A DNA stretch of 16,795 nucleotides from Nitratifractor sp. Lineage in GTDB: Bacteria; Campylobacterota; Campylobacteria; Campylobacterales; Sulfurovaceae. The DNA is taken from positions 1 to 16,795 of the forward strand of contig WFSU01000024.1 in NCBI GenBank assembly GCA_015485845.1. Reading direction: 5' to 3'. The notes under the pieces were generated by a model. It was not told where the DNA came from. It was given only the letters and a program-made list of their open reading frames with translations, and did no database searches. The position numbers and the translations under genes are program-made. Positions 1 through 6,942 of this stretch are shown here, piece after piece; the stretch's first letter is position 1; every line of letters starts with the position of its first letter.

Positions 1-176
1 AAGTAGACAAAAGCGCAGATACAAACCCAAAAAAAGGAGCCACAAAGTCAGCGTAGATATTTTTTACCATCATAGTGCAGAATCAGTTTTTTAAATCAGT
101 TTTTATACCATATATGAGAGTTTGAGATTGGGGGATGGATTTTTTTGGGTTAAGCCATTTTATGCGAGCATCATCG

Positions 177-182
177 TATAAT
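177..182 (+). promoter_or_regulatory. -10 promoter element (TATAAT) for the riboswitch/beta-helix gene
   Basis: A perfect TATAAT hexamer lies here, with no convincing -35 at the usual distance; this is common for sigma-70 promoters of Campylobacterota. The predicted transcription start falls near 188-190, exactly where the riboswitch-like leader begins. This agreement supports both calls. It also rules out translation from the upstream in-frame ATG at 135, which would lie outside the transcript. Confidence 0.6.
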
Positions 183-185
183 AGT

Positions 186-262
186 AGGTTCAAACCTGTT
201 ACGAAGCAGGGACAAAAGGCCAACAGTTTCCCTGAAACATGGGAAGACAGCCGAGTCGCCAG
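186..262 (+). promoter_or_regulatory. Candidate class I cyclic-di-GMP (GEMM-I) riboswitch
   Basis: The leader follows the GEMM-I order of elements. CAAACC (191-196) opens a hairpin, CCTGTT-ACGA-AGCAGG (195-210). GGGAC (209-213) and an A-rich AAAGGCC (215-221) follow, matching the family's GGGACGCAAAGCC. A second hairpin has stem TTCCC/GGGAA (228-232/241-245). Last comes GACAGCCGAGTCGCC (246-260), close to the family's GATAGCCGGGTTGCC. G187-G188 can pair with C259-C260 to close the helix. The family consensus is recalled from memory, not searched. Deviations are TTCAAACC in place of GGCAAACC, an ACGA loop in place of GNRA, and loss of the GC in GGGACGC. Known riboswitches of this class often control adhesion and surface-protein genes, which fits the downstream lipoprotein. 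Confidence 0.58.
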
Positions 263-279
263 TGCAGTTTCTCCTGCAC
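262..279 (+). promoter_or_regulatory. Stem-loop after the riboswitch, possible expression platform
   Basis: GTGCAG (262-267) pairs perfectly with CTGCAC (274-279) around a TTTCTC loop. It begins where the riboswitch core ends. There is no T-tract, so it is not a canonical intrinsic terminator. The ribosome binding site AAGGA (329-333) lies 50 bases further on. No clear sequestering partner was found by eye, so the mode of control is unknown. Confidence 0.35.
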
Positions 280-341
280 AATGTATCTTATCCTTGCCCT
301 CGTTTCTTGACACTATTGCTCAGTTAACAAGGATGGACATC

Positions 342-2282
342 ATGAAAATTTTAACTCTCTTGAAAGGCATCTTGCTTCTCATCGCCACCACGGCAACACT
401 GCTACTGCTTACTGCCTGCGATGGAGATCATCCTCCCCACCTTGTAATACCAAACCATACCCCTACCGCCAATGACCAAAGTATCACAATCAACGAAGAC
501 ACTGCAAAAGCAATTACGCTTGTTGGCCATGACCTGGATAGCGATGATACACTTACATACGCTATCACCCAAAATCCAAAAAACGGAAGTTTGAGTGGTG
601 CTGCACCCAGCGTAACTTACACACCAGACGCAAACTTTAATGGAAACGACGGCTTCAAGTTTAAAGTCAATGACGGTACTGAAGATTCTAATGTTGCGTC
701 TGTAAATATTATTGTTAAGCCAGTAAATGATGCCCCTACACCACCAATAGTTTATGTGGCTGGTGATGGGAGTGGGAATTATAACTGCGATGGGAAAAGC
801 GACCAAGTAGAAATCAATGCTGCATTAGATTATGTTGCCATACATCCAGAATACACAACGGTGCATTTGAAAGGTTCGAATACATTTTGGATCAATGAGC
901 CAATTTATATTTCTGCTAACACAATCTTGGAAGGCGATGAAAATGCTATTGTAAAACTTGTTGACCATGCAAACTGGGACACGCAGTTCAAACCACTGAT
1001 CGGGCAGAAAGGGACAATATTGGAAGAAATAATGCCAGATCAAAGTATTACAACAGGGAATATAACAATTAGGGGATTCGAACTGAACGGAAACAGAGCC
1101 AATCAATCTGAACCATCAGGACACAGCTATTATCGGATGATTCAATTACAAAATTGCTATAATGTTACAATAAATGATATGTATATTCACAATGGACTTG
1201 CCGATGGCATACTATTAGAATTTGGAGTAGATATAAACAAAAATGAAGATATTTATGACATTAACTCTAAGTTTTACAACAATCGAATCCATTACGATGG
1301 ACATGATGGGATATATGTAGGGCAGGCCACAAATTTTAAGATTTACAAAAACGATATTACCAATACACGAACAGATGCAAGTATAAGATTGCAAAATTGC
1401 AATAATTATAAAATTCATAACAATATTGCTGGACTTGCACCCGACAGGCAAATGGCAGGCTCTGCCGCTGTTCATGTAATGAACCGTGGGGATGTTATTG
1501 CTGATGATATCGAAATTTATGATAATTTCTTTTATGGTAATCAAGTTTGGCACGGCATCTGGTTAGAGCAACTAACAGATGGTGGTGCTGGAACACTAAA
1601 CTCTCAAACAGGTGTTTATATTCATAATAATGTTATTTCTCAAAGCAAATTAGCCGGGATTGGAATTTACGGCTTTAACAATACACGCATTGAAAATAAT
1701 CTTATTGAAATAAGCGCCGAAGATGCGGGAATTACATTTTATAGCGGTGATCCTGTAAATACTTCGTTATCAGGCTTTCAAACCTTCGTGAAAAATAATA
1801 TTATCGTAAGAAATGCCACCTATGGTATCAACAATAAAAAGCCATCGATTCATACTTTCGTCTCAGACTATAACGATATCTATGGCAATATCAGTGGAGA
1901 CTACAACAACACGACATCAACAACTGATATCCATTTGGATCCTTTGCTGCCTTCTGAATATGAGTTGCATAATGGTAGATATTATAATGCAACAAGTTAC
2001 CATATTTTTAGCTCATTTTGGGCAAATGCCGATGGTGAAGAAGATAGTGAAAATTCTGCCTGTAGAACTGATTTGGGAGCAAACAAAGTTTGGCAGATTT
2101 ATCATTTAAAATCAGAAAACGGACGTTGGGATGGCACGCAATGGACGAATGACACCAATACAAGCCCTTGTATTGATGCAGGCGATCCAGCATCTGATTA
2201 TTTTAACGAACCAACTCCAAACGGAGACAGAATAAACATTGGAGCTTTTGGAAATACCGAGAAAGCATCAAAAACAAATTGA
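342..2282 (+). CDS. Secreted lipoprotein with tandem-95 domain and disaggregatase-like right-handed beta-helix
   Basis: The 646-residue product starts with a lipoprotein signal peptide: a hydrophobic stretch ending in lipobox LTAC, with the modified Cys at 26. The start at 342 has AAGGA eight bases upstream. Residues about 40-132 form a tandem-95/cadherin-like Ig domain (PTANDQSITINEDT at its start, VNDAP at its end). From VYVAGDGSG (137) onward it is a pectate-lyase-like parallel beta-helix with many N/G-rich coils, opening with DQVEINAALDYV. The opening, the TTVHLKG stretch and the GHDGIYVG coil closely resemble Methanosarcina disaggregatase-type surface proteins as I remember them. The C-terminus (TSPCIDAGDP, then NGDRINIGAFG) is a common ending of secreted beta-helix proteins. 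It is AT-rich compared with the glm operon, suggesting acquisition. Likely roles are polysaccharide binding or lysis, or adhesion; the substrate is unknown. Confidence 0.85.
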   Translation: MKILTLLKGILLLIATTATLLLLTACDGDHPPHLVIPNHTPTANDQSITINEDTAKAITLVGHDLDSDDTLTYAITQNPKNGSLSGAAPSVTYTPDANFNGNDGFKFKVNDGTEDSNVASVNIIVKPVNDAPTPPIVYVAGDGSGNYNCDGKSDQVEINAALDYVAIHPEYTTVHLKGSNTFWINEPIYISANTILEGDENAIVKLVDHANWDTQFKPLIGQKGTILEEIMPDQSITTGNITIRGFELNGNRANQSEPSGHSYYRMIQLQNCYNVTINDMYIHNGLADGILLEFGVDINKNEDIYDINSKFYNNRIHYDGHDGIYVGQATNFKIYKNDITNTRTDASIRLQNCNNYKIHNNIAGLAPDRQMAGSAAVHVMNRGDVIADDIEIYDNFFYGNQVWHGIWLEQLTDGGAGTLNSQTGVYIHNNVISQSKLAGIGIYGFNNTRIENNLIEISAEDAGITFYSGDPVNTSLSGFQTFVKNNIIVRNATYGINNKKPSIHTFVSDYNDIYGNISGDYNNTTSTTDIHLDPLLPSEYELHNGRYYNATSYHIFSSFWANADGEEDSENSACRTDLGANKVWQIYHLKSENGRWDGTQWTNDTNTSPCIDAGDPASDYFNEPTPNGDRINIGAFGNTEKASKTN

Positions 2283-2308
2283 TAACAACAGTTATAGTGT
2301 GTTTCCCC

Positions 2309-2809
2309 TCATGATTTGGGCTGCGTCAGCTCTTTCATTATCCTGTCATTGACGACAATAATTCCATCCCCATCGGCCATGAAGTGATGCTCGGGGGTGA
2401 GGACGATGCCCTCAAGTACCAGAGGGATGTCACGCTCTCCGGGGTGGCTTTCGAAGCTCTTGCGTGGGCAGGTACCCAATGCCCAGAGTCCCACGGGGAT
2501 GGTGTGGGTGATGTGGGTGTCGCGGACGTAGCCGTGGATGAGGATGCCTGCCCAGTCGTTCTGGTACGCGAGTTTCATGAGGTTTTCCCCCACCACCGCG
2601 TAACACTCAGCGGCGACATCCACCACGGCGATGCGGCGATCGCCGGGCTCTTTGAGGAGGGCGATGAGGGGGGTGTTGTCCCGGGTGAGTTTGAGGGTGG
2701 TGATGGAGCCATGGAGATGCTCCACTCCTCCGTACGATCGGTAACGGGGTGCGAGGACTCCGACACGCTCTTGGTAGGTGTCGCATACGTCGGCGGTGTA
2801 GAATTGCAT
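2309..2809 (-). CDS. rraA: RraA family protein (RNase E regulator / 4-hydroxy-4-methyl-2-oxoglutarate aldolase-like)
   Basis: This 166-residue protein has full RraA length and architecture: TADVCDTY at the N-terminus, YGG then GSITTLK, a VVDV strand, the HGYVRDT segment with the family's conserved Arg-Asp pair, and MADGDGIIV near the C-terminus. In the family this fold either binds RNase E and dampens its activity or acts as a metal-dependent class II aldolase/oxaloacetate decarboxylase. The retained RD pair keeps enzyme function possible, so the symbol is by homology only. AAGGAA lies eight bases before the start. It is convergent with the beta-helix gene, with only 26 bases between the stop codons. 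The GC-rich sequence contrasts with both flanking genes. Confidence 0.85.
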   Translation of the reverse strand: MQFYTADVCDTYQERVGVLAPRYRSYGGVEHLHGSITTLKLTRDNTPLIALLKEPGDRRIAVVDVAAECYAVVGENLMKLAYQNDWAGILIHGYVRDTHITHTIPVGLWALGTCPRKSFESHPGERDIPLVLEGIVLTPEHHFMADGDGIIVVNDRIMKELTQPKS

Positions 2810-2857
2810 GGGAGGGTTCCTTTTTGCGCGTTAAGTGTTACGTGTTATGTTTGGGGT

Positions 2858-2863
2858 ATTATA
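2858..2863 (-). promoter_or_regulatory. -10 element upstream of the rraA-family gene
   Basis: Read on the minus strand this is TATAAT, about 50 bases before the start codon and ahead of an AAGGAA ribosome binding site. No clear -35 was recognised. Confidence 0.5.
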
Positions 2864-2933
2864 CTGAGTTTGGAGGGAATATGGGATTAGGAACCAGTGA
2901 CGCAACACATAAAATCCATTCATGCACTTATGT

Positions 2934-2939
2934 TATAAT
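2934..2939 (+). promoter_or_regulatory. -10 element for the small gene/nucleotidyltransferase pair
   Basis: TATAAT sits 47 bases before the ATG at 2986, with no good -35. A second, weaker candidate (TATGCTATAC) lies around 2962-2971. The promoters for this pair and for rraA diverge within about 80 bases. Confidence 0.4.
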
Positions 2940-2985
2940 ACCTCATTGCAAAGACATATTTTATGCTATACCAAAAAGGTGTCCA

Positions 2986-3183
2986 ATGAGAAAAAAAACA
3001 CTTACGCTAAAGAAGGTGTCGCTCCACGATACCAATCATCATAGTTTTATCTTTGGATTGACGGGGGATGCCCTGTTGAAGATGATGACATCCATGACCG
3101 CACAACACTATTTTGAAATACATGGCACGTATCCTCCTCGACTGGATAAGACAAAAATGACCGTGAGGCATATGAAAGCGTAA
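2986..3183 (+). CDS. Small protein (65 aa) coupled to nucleotidyltransferase, possible antitoxin/toxin partner
   Basis: The product is a basic 65-residue protein (begins MRKKTLTLKK, contains HHSFIFGLTGD). The start at 2986 has AAAAGG eight bases upstream; the reading frame is open further upstream, but those starts have no ribosome binding site and precede the promoter. No signal peptide or membrane segment is present. It ends only two bases before the nucleotidyltransferase ATG, so the two are almost certainly co-translated. As I recall, small proteins of this size commonly precede DUF6036/AbiEii-like nucleotidyltransferases in toxin-antitoxin-like pairs. I do not recognise the family by sequence, and the function is inferred from position only. 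Confidence 0.6.
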   Translation: MRKKTLTLKKVSLHDTNHHSFIFGLTGDALLKMMTSMTAQHYFEIHGTYPPRLDKTKMTVRHMKA

Positions 3184-3185
3184 GC

Positions 3186-3647
3186 ATGGATTATTTTAAT
3201 GACTATAAAGATATGCTGCAACTGTTTAACAAATACAAAGTGAGGTATCTGGTAGTCGGTGCCTATGCAATGGGAAATTATGGCTACAGCAGGCATACGC
3301 TGGATATAGATTTGTGGATTGAGAAATCTATGGAGAACGCACAAAATATCCAGAAAGCGTTTGAAGACTTTCCTGTTCCTTATGAAGTCACGGTAGAAGA
3401 CTTGAATACTGAAAACCTTGTGTTGCAGATTGGTATAGATCCCATGAGAATTGATATACTGACAGATATTGATGGGGTTGATTTTGAGAAAGCATGGAAT
3501 AACAGGACAAACAACAGCCTGTTTGGCGAAGAGATTCACTTCATAAGCATCCATGATCTCATCAAGAATAAAAGTGCCACCAGCAGAACCAAAGATAAAT
3601 ACGATGTCCTGGAATTGAAAAAGCTTCTTACCACATCTAAATCTTAA
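3186..3647 (+). CDS. DUF6036/AbiEii-like nucleotidyltransferase
   Basis: This 153-residue protein has a polymerase-beta-like nucleotidyltransferase fold. It shows VVGAYAMGNYGYSRHTLDID with metal-binding Asp40 and Asp42, a third carboxylate at Asp90 (MRIDIL), and the C-terminal RTKDKYDVLEL segment typical of the family. All three acidic residues are present, so it should be catalytically competent. Related proteins transfer nucleotides to tRNA or protein targets in toxin-antitoxin and abortive-infection systems, while others are uncharacterised. The gene starts two bases after the small upstream gene without a strong ribosome binding site of its own, which suggests translational coupling. Base composition is AT-rich compared with the following operon. 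Confidence 0.75.
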   Translation: MDYFNDYKDMLQLFNKYKVRYLVVGAYAMGNYGYSRHTLDIDLWIEKSMENAQNIQKAFEDFPVPYEVTVEDLNTENLVLQIGIDPMRIDILTDIDGVDFEKAWNNRTNNSLFGEEIHFISIHDLIKNKSATSRTKDKYDVLELKKLLTTSKS

Positions 3648-3653
3648 AAAGAA

Positions 3654-3659
3654 TACAAT
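3654..3659 (+). promoter_or_regulatory. Possible weak -10 element for the glm operon
   Basis: TACAAT lies 31 bases before the glmS start in the 42-base gap after the nucleotidyltransferase gene. There is no matching -35 and no recognisable terminator in the gap, so read-through from upstream is also possible. Confidence 0.25.
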
Positions 3660-3689
3660 ATCACCCAATAAAACCAAAAAAGAAGCTGT

Positions 3690-4097
3690 ATGAAAGTTGT
3701 CACCGGGGTTGTGGGCAATGATATCCATGTCGTGGCCAACCGTCTTATCGAAATCTCGCTGCAGGAGCGGGGGTTTACCGTGTTTAATCTCGGGGTCAAT
3801 ACGTACCTTGAGGAGTTTCTCGATGCGCTGGTGGAGACCCGGGCCGATGTGCTGCTCATCTCGTCGCTCAACGGGGAGGCCGAGGGGTGGTGCCGGGATT
3901 TGCAGTATCTCAAAAGCTCATATGATTTCGACGATGTGATTTTTATGATCGGGGGCAATCTCGGGGTAGGGGAGATGGATTCAGAGGAGCTGGTGCCGCG
4001 CTTCAAGGGGTATGGGTTTGATCTCGTATTCCACCAAGTAGATCTCAATGAGGGGCTGGATGCTCTCGAAGCCCTCATCGCGGAGCGTCGGTCATGA
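3690..4097 (+). CDS. glmS: Glutamate (methylaspartate) mutase small subunit, cobalamin-binding
   Basis: At 135 residues it matches the usual length of GlmS/MutS, the subunit that binds adenosylcobalamin base-off/His-on. GNDIHVVANRL carries Asp11 and the lower-ligand His13 of the DxHxxG motif, but the motif's Gly is Ala16 here. SSL (about 58-60, VLLISSLNGEAE) and GGN (MIGGNLGVG) complete the B12-binding signature. With GlmE it interconverts L-glutamate and (2S,3S)-3-methylaspartate. It is the first gene of glmS-glmE-glmL-ligase. The preceding AAGAAG is a weak ribosome binding site. The order S-E-L differs from the clostridial S-L-E. A very long alternative frame inside the gene is a shadow. 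Confidence 0.92.
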   Translation: MKVVTGVVGNDIHVVANRLIEISLQERGFTVFNLGVNTYLEEFLDALVETRADVLLISSLNGEAEGWCRDLQYLKSSYDFDDVIFMIGGNLGVGEMDSEELVPRFKGYGFDLVFHQVDLNEGLDALEALIAERRS

Positions 4098-4133
4098 TGT
4101 GTGTATTGCATTTGAGTTCCCTGAGAAATCGCC

Positions 4134-4291
4134 GGTTTCACTCGATAGCTCTGGCAGTCGCGAATGTGAGAAGCGTATACGAAAGACAACTGCTTGTCTT
4201 TCGTAGCTTCGGAACCGGAGCGGTCGGAGCGAAGCGAAGCCGTGGAGGCAGGCCCCTTGCAGGGGTGGGGTGCTCCTTGGTCGCATCGACC
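4134..4291 (+). repeat. Dispersed palindromic (MITE-like) repeat, copy 1, decayed and enlarged, in the glmS-glmE gap
   Basis: The left 28 bases (4134-4161, opening GGTTTCACTCGAT) are identical to 16510-16537. The right part (4253-4291, opening CCCCTTGCAGGGG) matches 16549 onward with a few changes. Between them this copy carries about 90 extra bases, including a strong hairpin. The right terminal repeat is degraded (ATCGACCGGAC instead of ATCGAGTGAAACC). The element fills most of the 217-base gap between two operon genes. Apart from this repeat and the glmE ribosome binding site, I see nothing else in the gap. Confidence 0.75.
4170..4210 (+). repeat. Long perfect stem-loop inside the glmS-glmE spacer
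   Basis: TACGAAAGACAA (4178-4189) pairs with TTGTCTTTCGTA (4194-4205) around a CTGC loop. The stem extends through GAAGC/GCTTC (4170-4174/4206-4210) past a three-base bulge, giving about 17 pairs. There is no T-tract, so termination is unlikely. It could act as an mRNA processing or stability element between glmS and glmE. Confidence 0.7.
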
Positions 4292-4314
4292 GGACATACT
4301 CCAAGGAGATACAC

Positions 4315-5676
4315 ATGAGCTTGCTCCAGCGCGAACGGGAGATCATTACCCGCAACGAATACGCCGACCGTTTTGACTTCGACGAGATCGAAGAATTTAT
4401 CCGGGGGGCAAGCAAAAATCTCTTCATCTCCCACCGGTTCAAAACCTCGGACAAGATGCAGGTACAGCCCCGGGGGGGCTTCCCGACGTATGAGAAAGTC
4501 TATCGCCTCTACGAAGAGTTTATCGAAGCCGGGGTCGATGTGCTGCCGCTGACGATTGATTCGAACACCCGCCTCAATGACTACGCTACCGCCAAAAAGA
4601 TGCTCGCCCTCTCCGAAGCCAACGACGTCGATATGCTCAACGGCTATCCGCTCATCAACCACGGCTACCGCACCACCCGCCGGATGATCACCCATTTTGA
4701 TACGCCGGTGAGTCTGCGGCACGGGACACCCGATGCGCGGCTGCTGGTCGAGACGGCGCTGGCTTCGGGGATCTTCGAGATCGAAGGGGGGCCGATCACC
4801 TATCTGCTCCCATACTCCAAGAACTTCCCGCTCGACAAGGCTTTCCTCTACTGGAAATACGTCGAGCGAGTCACCGCGCTCTATTCCGAGCTGAACGAGC
4901 CGATTAACCGAGAGTCGTTTGGCCCCCTCTCAGCCACCCTCCAGCCTCCGGTGATCGTCATCGTCATCCAAATCATCGAGATGCTCCTCTCACTCGAAGA
5001 GGGGGTTACGTCATTCTCGGTGAGTTTCTCCCAAAGCGGCTCAGTCACGCAGGATATCGTCACCTCCAATGTCCTCAAGAAACTTGCCCGCCACTATGCC
5101 GACCGCTTCGGCCACACCGAGGCGCAGGTCAACCTCGTGTATCACCAGTGGATGGGGGCGTTCCCTTATGACAAAGAGAACTCCGACGCCCTCATTACCA
5201 CCGCCACCGTGATCGCTGCGATGGTCGGCGCAGACAAGATCATCACCAAGACCCGCAATGAAGCCTTCGGCATCCCGACCAAAGAGGCCAACGCCCGCGC
5301 CGTCTCAAGTGTGCAGTACACGCTGGGGATGCTTCAGGGGCTGCCGGTGGTGGGGGATGCCGAGGAGGAAGAACACCTCGAGCGGATGGTACACGAGATC
5401 ATGGAAGCGGTGCTCAACGAACCGGCCGATACTCTCTGGCGGCAAGTGTTCAACGCCATCAAAAAAGGGCTCATCGAGATCCCTTTCTCGCCGCATATCA
5501 TCAACGCCAACGAAGTGATCACCGTTCGCGATCCGCAGGGCAATATCCGCATCTACGATCGGGGCAAGTTACCGCTCTCGGATGCTTCCTTCGAGTACGA
5601 GCGTTCCCGGATCGCCCTGCCGGAGGGGGAGCGGGTAGTGGACAAGATCATCCGCGATATAGGGATCATGCTATGA
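4315..5676 (+). CDS. glmE: Glutamate (methylaspartate) mutase large (epsilon) subunit
   Basis: This 453-residue TIM-barrel subunit catalyses the radical carbon-skeleton rearrangement of glutamate to 3-methylaspartate with GlmS-bound adenosylcobalamin. The start at 4315 has AAGGAG seven bases upstream; an earlier in-frame ATG at 4270 falls within the repeat. Comparison from memory with the Clostridium cochlearium enzyme shows the three-arginine substrate clamp intact: Arg53 (QPRGG), Arg86 (IDSNTRLND) and Arg135 (RHGTPD). The candidate catalytic Glu157 (IEGGPITY) and Tyr163/Tyr167 are also kept, as are INRESFGPL, HQWMGAFP and KTRNEAFGIPTKEAN. The intact clamp argues that the substrate really is a dicarboxylic amino acid. 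The stop overlaps glmL (ATGA), so the two are translationally coupled. Confidence 0.95.
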   Translation: MSLLQREREIITRNEYADRFDFDEIEEFIRGASKNLFISHRFKTSDKMQVQPRGGFPTYEKVYRLYEEFIEAGVDVLPLTIDSNTRLNDYATAKKMLALSEANDVDMLNGYPLINHGYRTTRRMITHFDTPVSLRHGTPDARLLVETALASGIFEIEGGPITYLLPYSKNFPLDKAFLYWKYVERVTALYSELNEPINRESFGPLSATLQPPVIVIVIQIIEMLLSLEEGVTSFSVSFSQSGSVTQDIVTSNVLKKLARHYADRFGHTEAQVNLVYHQWMGAFPYDKENSDALITTATVIAAMVGADKIITKTRNEAFGIPTKEANARAVSSVQYTLGMLQGLPVVGDAEEEEHLERMVHEIMEAVLNEPADTLWRQVFNAIKKGLIEIPFSPHIINANEVITVRDPQGNIRIYDRGKLPLSDASFEYERSRIALPEGERVVDKIIRDIGIML

Positions 5677-6917
5677 GTCATCTGCTGTTTGATATCGGAA
5701 GTACCTACTTTAAGGTGTGCGAAGACGGGGTGATCGGGCACCATTTCCGCGATTTCTCCCGCCCCATCCATGAGGATCTCCGTGCCAAATGCGGGGCGCA
5801 GATCGACCGTCATGCCTCTGAGGAGATCCGCATCTGCAGTTCGGCCAACGGGGGCTTGAGTACCCTCATCATCGGATTGAGCCAGTCGTTCAGCCTCAAA
5901 TACGCCACCAACATCGCCTACAACTCCGGGATCAACATCATCGACACCGTTCTCTATCGTGATATCGAGAACACACCGATCCCCGGCGGGACAATCGATG
6001 TGGTGATTTTGGTTGGGGCGATTGATGGTGCTGGGGGGCAGTTTGATGAGCGACTGATCACCTTTCTCTCCCAGATCAATTATCAAAATATTGTGTATGC
6101 CGGGAGTGCGGATGATCGGGCATACCTGAATGAAACGATCCCCGGACTCGTGGTGCTGGAGAATATCCTTGACGGCAAGCTGAGGCTGGAGGAGTCAGAG
6201 CTCAAAACCTACCTCACCGACCTCTACCAGGCCGACATCATGGGTAAAGAGGATATCAAGGAACTCTACGCCATCACCACCAATCAAATCTACTCCACTC
6301 CCTACATCGTCAACCGATCCCTAGCGCAGATCCACACCCGTCTCGACGTGGTCGATCCGTTTGTCCTCGTCGATATCGGCGGAGCGACAACCGATATCCA
6401 CTACAGCCGCGATCTTGTGCGGGATCGGCTGGTGACCGAGGGGGGGTATGACCGGTTGGTGTTCAAGAAACTCGGCGTCTACAAATCGCGCGAATCCCTC
6501 ATCTACACCGCCCGCCACAACGAATACGTCTACGAACTCCTCGGCCACCTCGGTGTGACCGAATCGATCCTCGAGGAGGAGGGTGAGGCGGCGACCCGGG
6601 TGCTCATGCAGCTGGCGATCTTCCTCGTCCTCTACAAAGTCTCCCGCCACCATGCCGACTACGTCGAGCTTCATCTGGAAAACCTCAACTCTGTGGTCTT
6701 CACCGGCGGGATCACCAAGGTGCTTGGCAAGGAGGATGTGGAGCGGGTCGTCCACTTCTTCTATGCCAAGATCCTCCGCTTTCACGAGATGCCCCGTATC
6801 GTGATCGACCATGATTACGCCGTCTGGACTTATGAGTATTCTCAATTAGGAGTAGGGACTTCAGTCCCGTCAGGTAGGACTGAAGTCCTGCCTCCAGATA
6901 CAACGACCCCGATGTGA
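5673..6917 (+). CDS. glmL: Glutamate mutase reactivating factor, MutL/GlmL (ASKHA ATPase)
   Basis: The 414-residue protein has the ASKHA ATPase motifs: DIGSTYFK at residues 7-14 (phosphate 1), VDIGGATTDIHY (phosphate 2) and VVFTGGITKVL (adenosine). MutL proteins release damaged cobalamin from the mutase in an ATP-dependent way. Its start overlaps the glmE stop by four bases. The C-terminus is odd: residues 393-414 (starting GVGTSVPSGR) are encoded by a palindromic repeat of a family that is otherwise intergenic, plus a few following codons. The native tail appears to have been replaced or extended by the insertion, because it does not end in the way I remember for clostridial MutL. The next gene follows after 25 bases. 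Confidence 0.9.
   Translation: MSHLLFDIGSTYFKVCEDGVIGHHFRDFSRPIHEDLRAKCGAQIDRHASEEIRICSSANGGLSTLIIGLSQSFSLKYATNIAYNSGINIIDTVLYRDIENTPIPGGTIDVVILVGAIDGAGGQFDERLITFLSQINYQNIVYAGSADDRAYLNETIPGLVVLENILDGKLRLEESELKTYLTDLYQADIMGKEDIKELYAITTNQIYSTPYIVNRSLAQIHTRLDVVDPFVLVDIGGATTDIHYSRDLVRDRLVTEGGYDRLVFKKLGVYKSRESLIYTARHNEYVYELLGHLGVTESILEEEGEAATRVLMQLAIFLVLYKVSRHHADYVELHLENLNSVVFTGGITKVLGKEDVERVVHFFYAKILRFHEMPRIVIDHDYAVWTYEYSQLGVGTSVPSGRTEVLPPDTTTPM
6850..6896 (+). repeat. REP-like palindromic repeat translated into the GlmL C-terminus
   Basis: GGACTTCAGTCC (6856-6867) pairs perfectly with GGACTGAAGTCC (6877-6888) around CGTCAGGTA. The flanks (GGAG on the left, GCCTCCA on the right) and loop match the intergenic copy at 8919-8967, which has the same layout with GGGGCTTCAGCCC arms. 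It reads open in the glmL frame and forms most of the last 22 codons. Confidence 0.85.
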
Positions 6918-6942
6918 CCAGTAATTACCAAAAGGAGCTCCC

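Noticed and set aside
83..313. 76-codon open frame on the minus strand in the leader
   Set aside because: It is antisense to the riboswitch-like structure, has no recognisable domain and no convincing ribosome binding site.
135..341. Extended N-terminus of the beta-helix protein (in-frame ATG at 135)
   Set aside because: The extra 69 residues precede or overlap the promoter and riboswitch and would bury the lipoprotein signal peptide. The start at 342 has a ribosome binding site and gives a proper signal.
2384..2890. 168-codon open frame on the plus strand antisense to rraA
   Set aside because: It is a shadow of a GC-rich gene; the minus-strand frame shows clear RraA motifs.
4170..4210. Intrinsic terminator between glmS and glmE
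   Set aside because: The stem is strong but has no following T-tract and sits within an operon whose products act together.
4138..4722. 194-codon minus-strand open frame over the glmE start
   Set aside because: It is antisense to GlmE residues with clear family motifs and partly encoded by the repeat.
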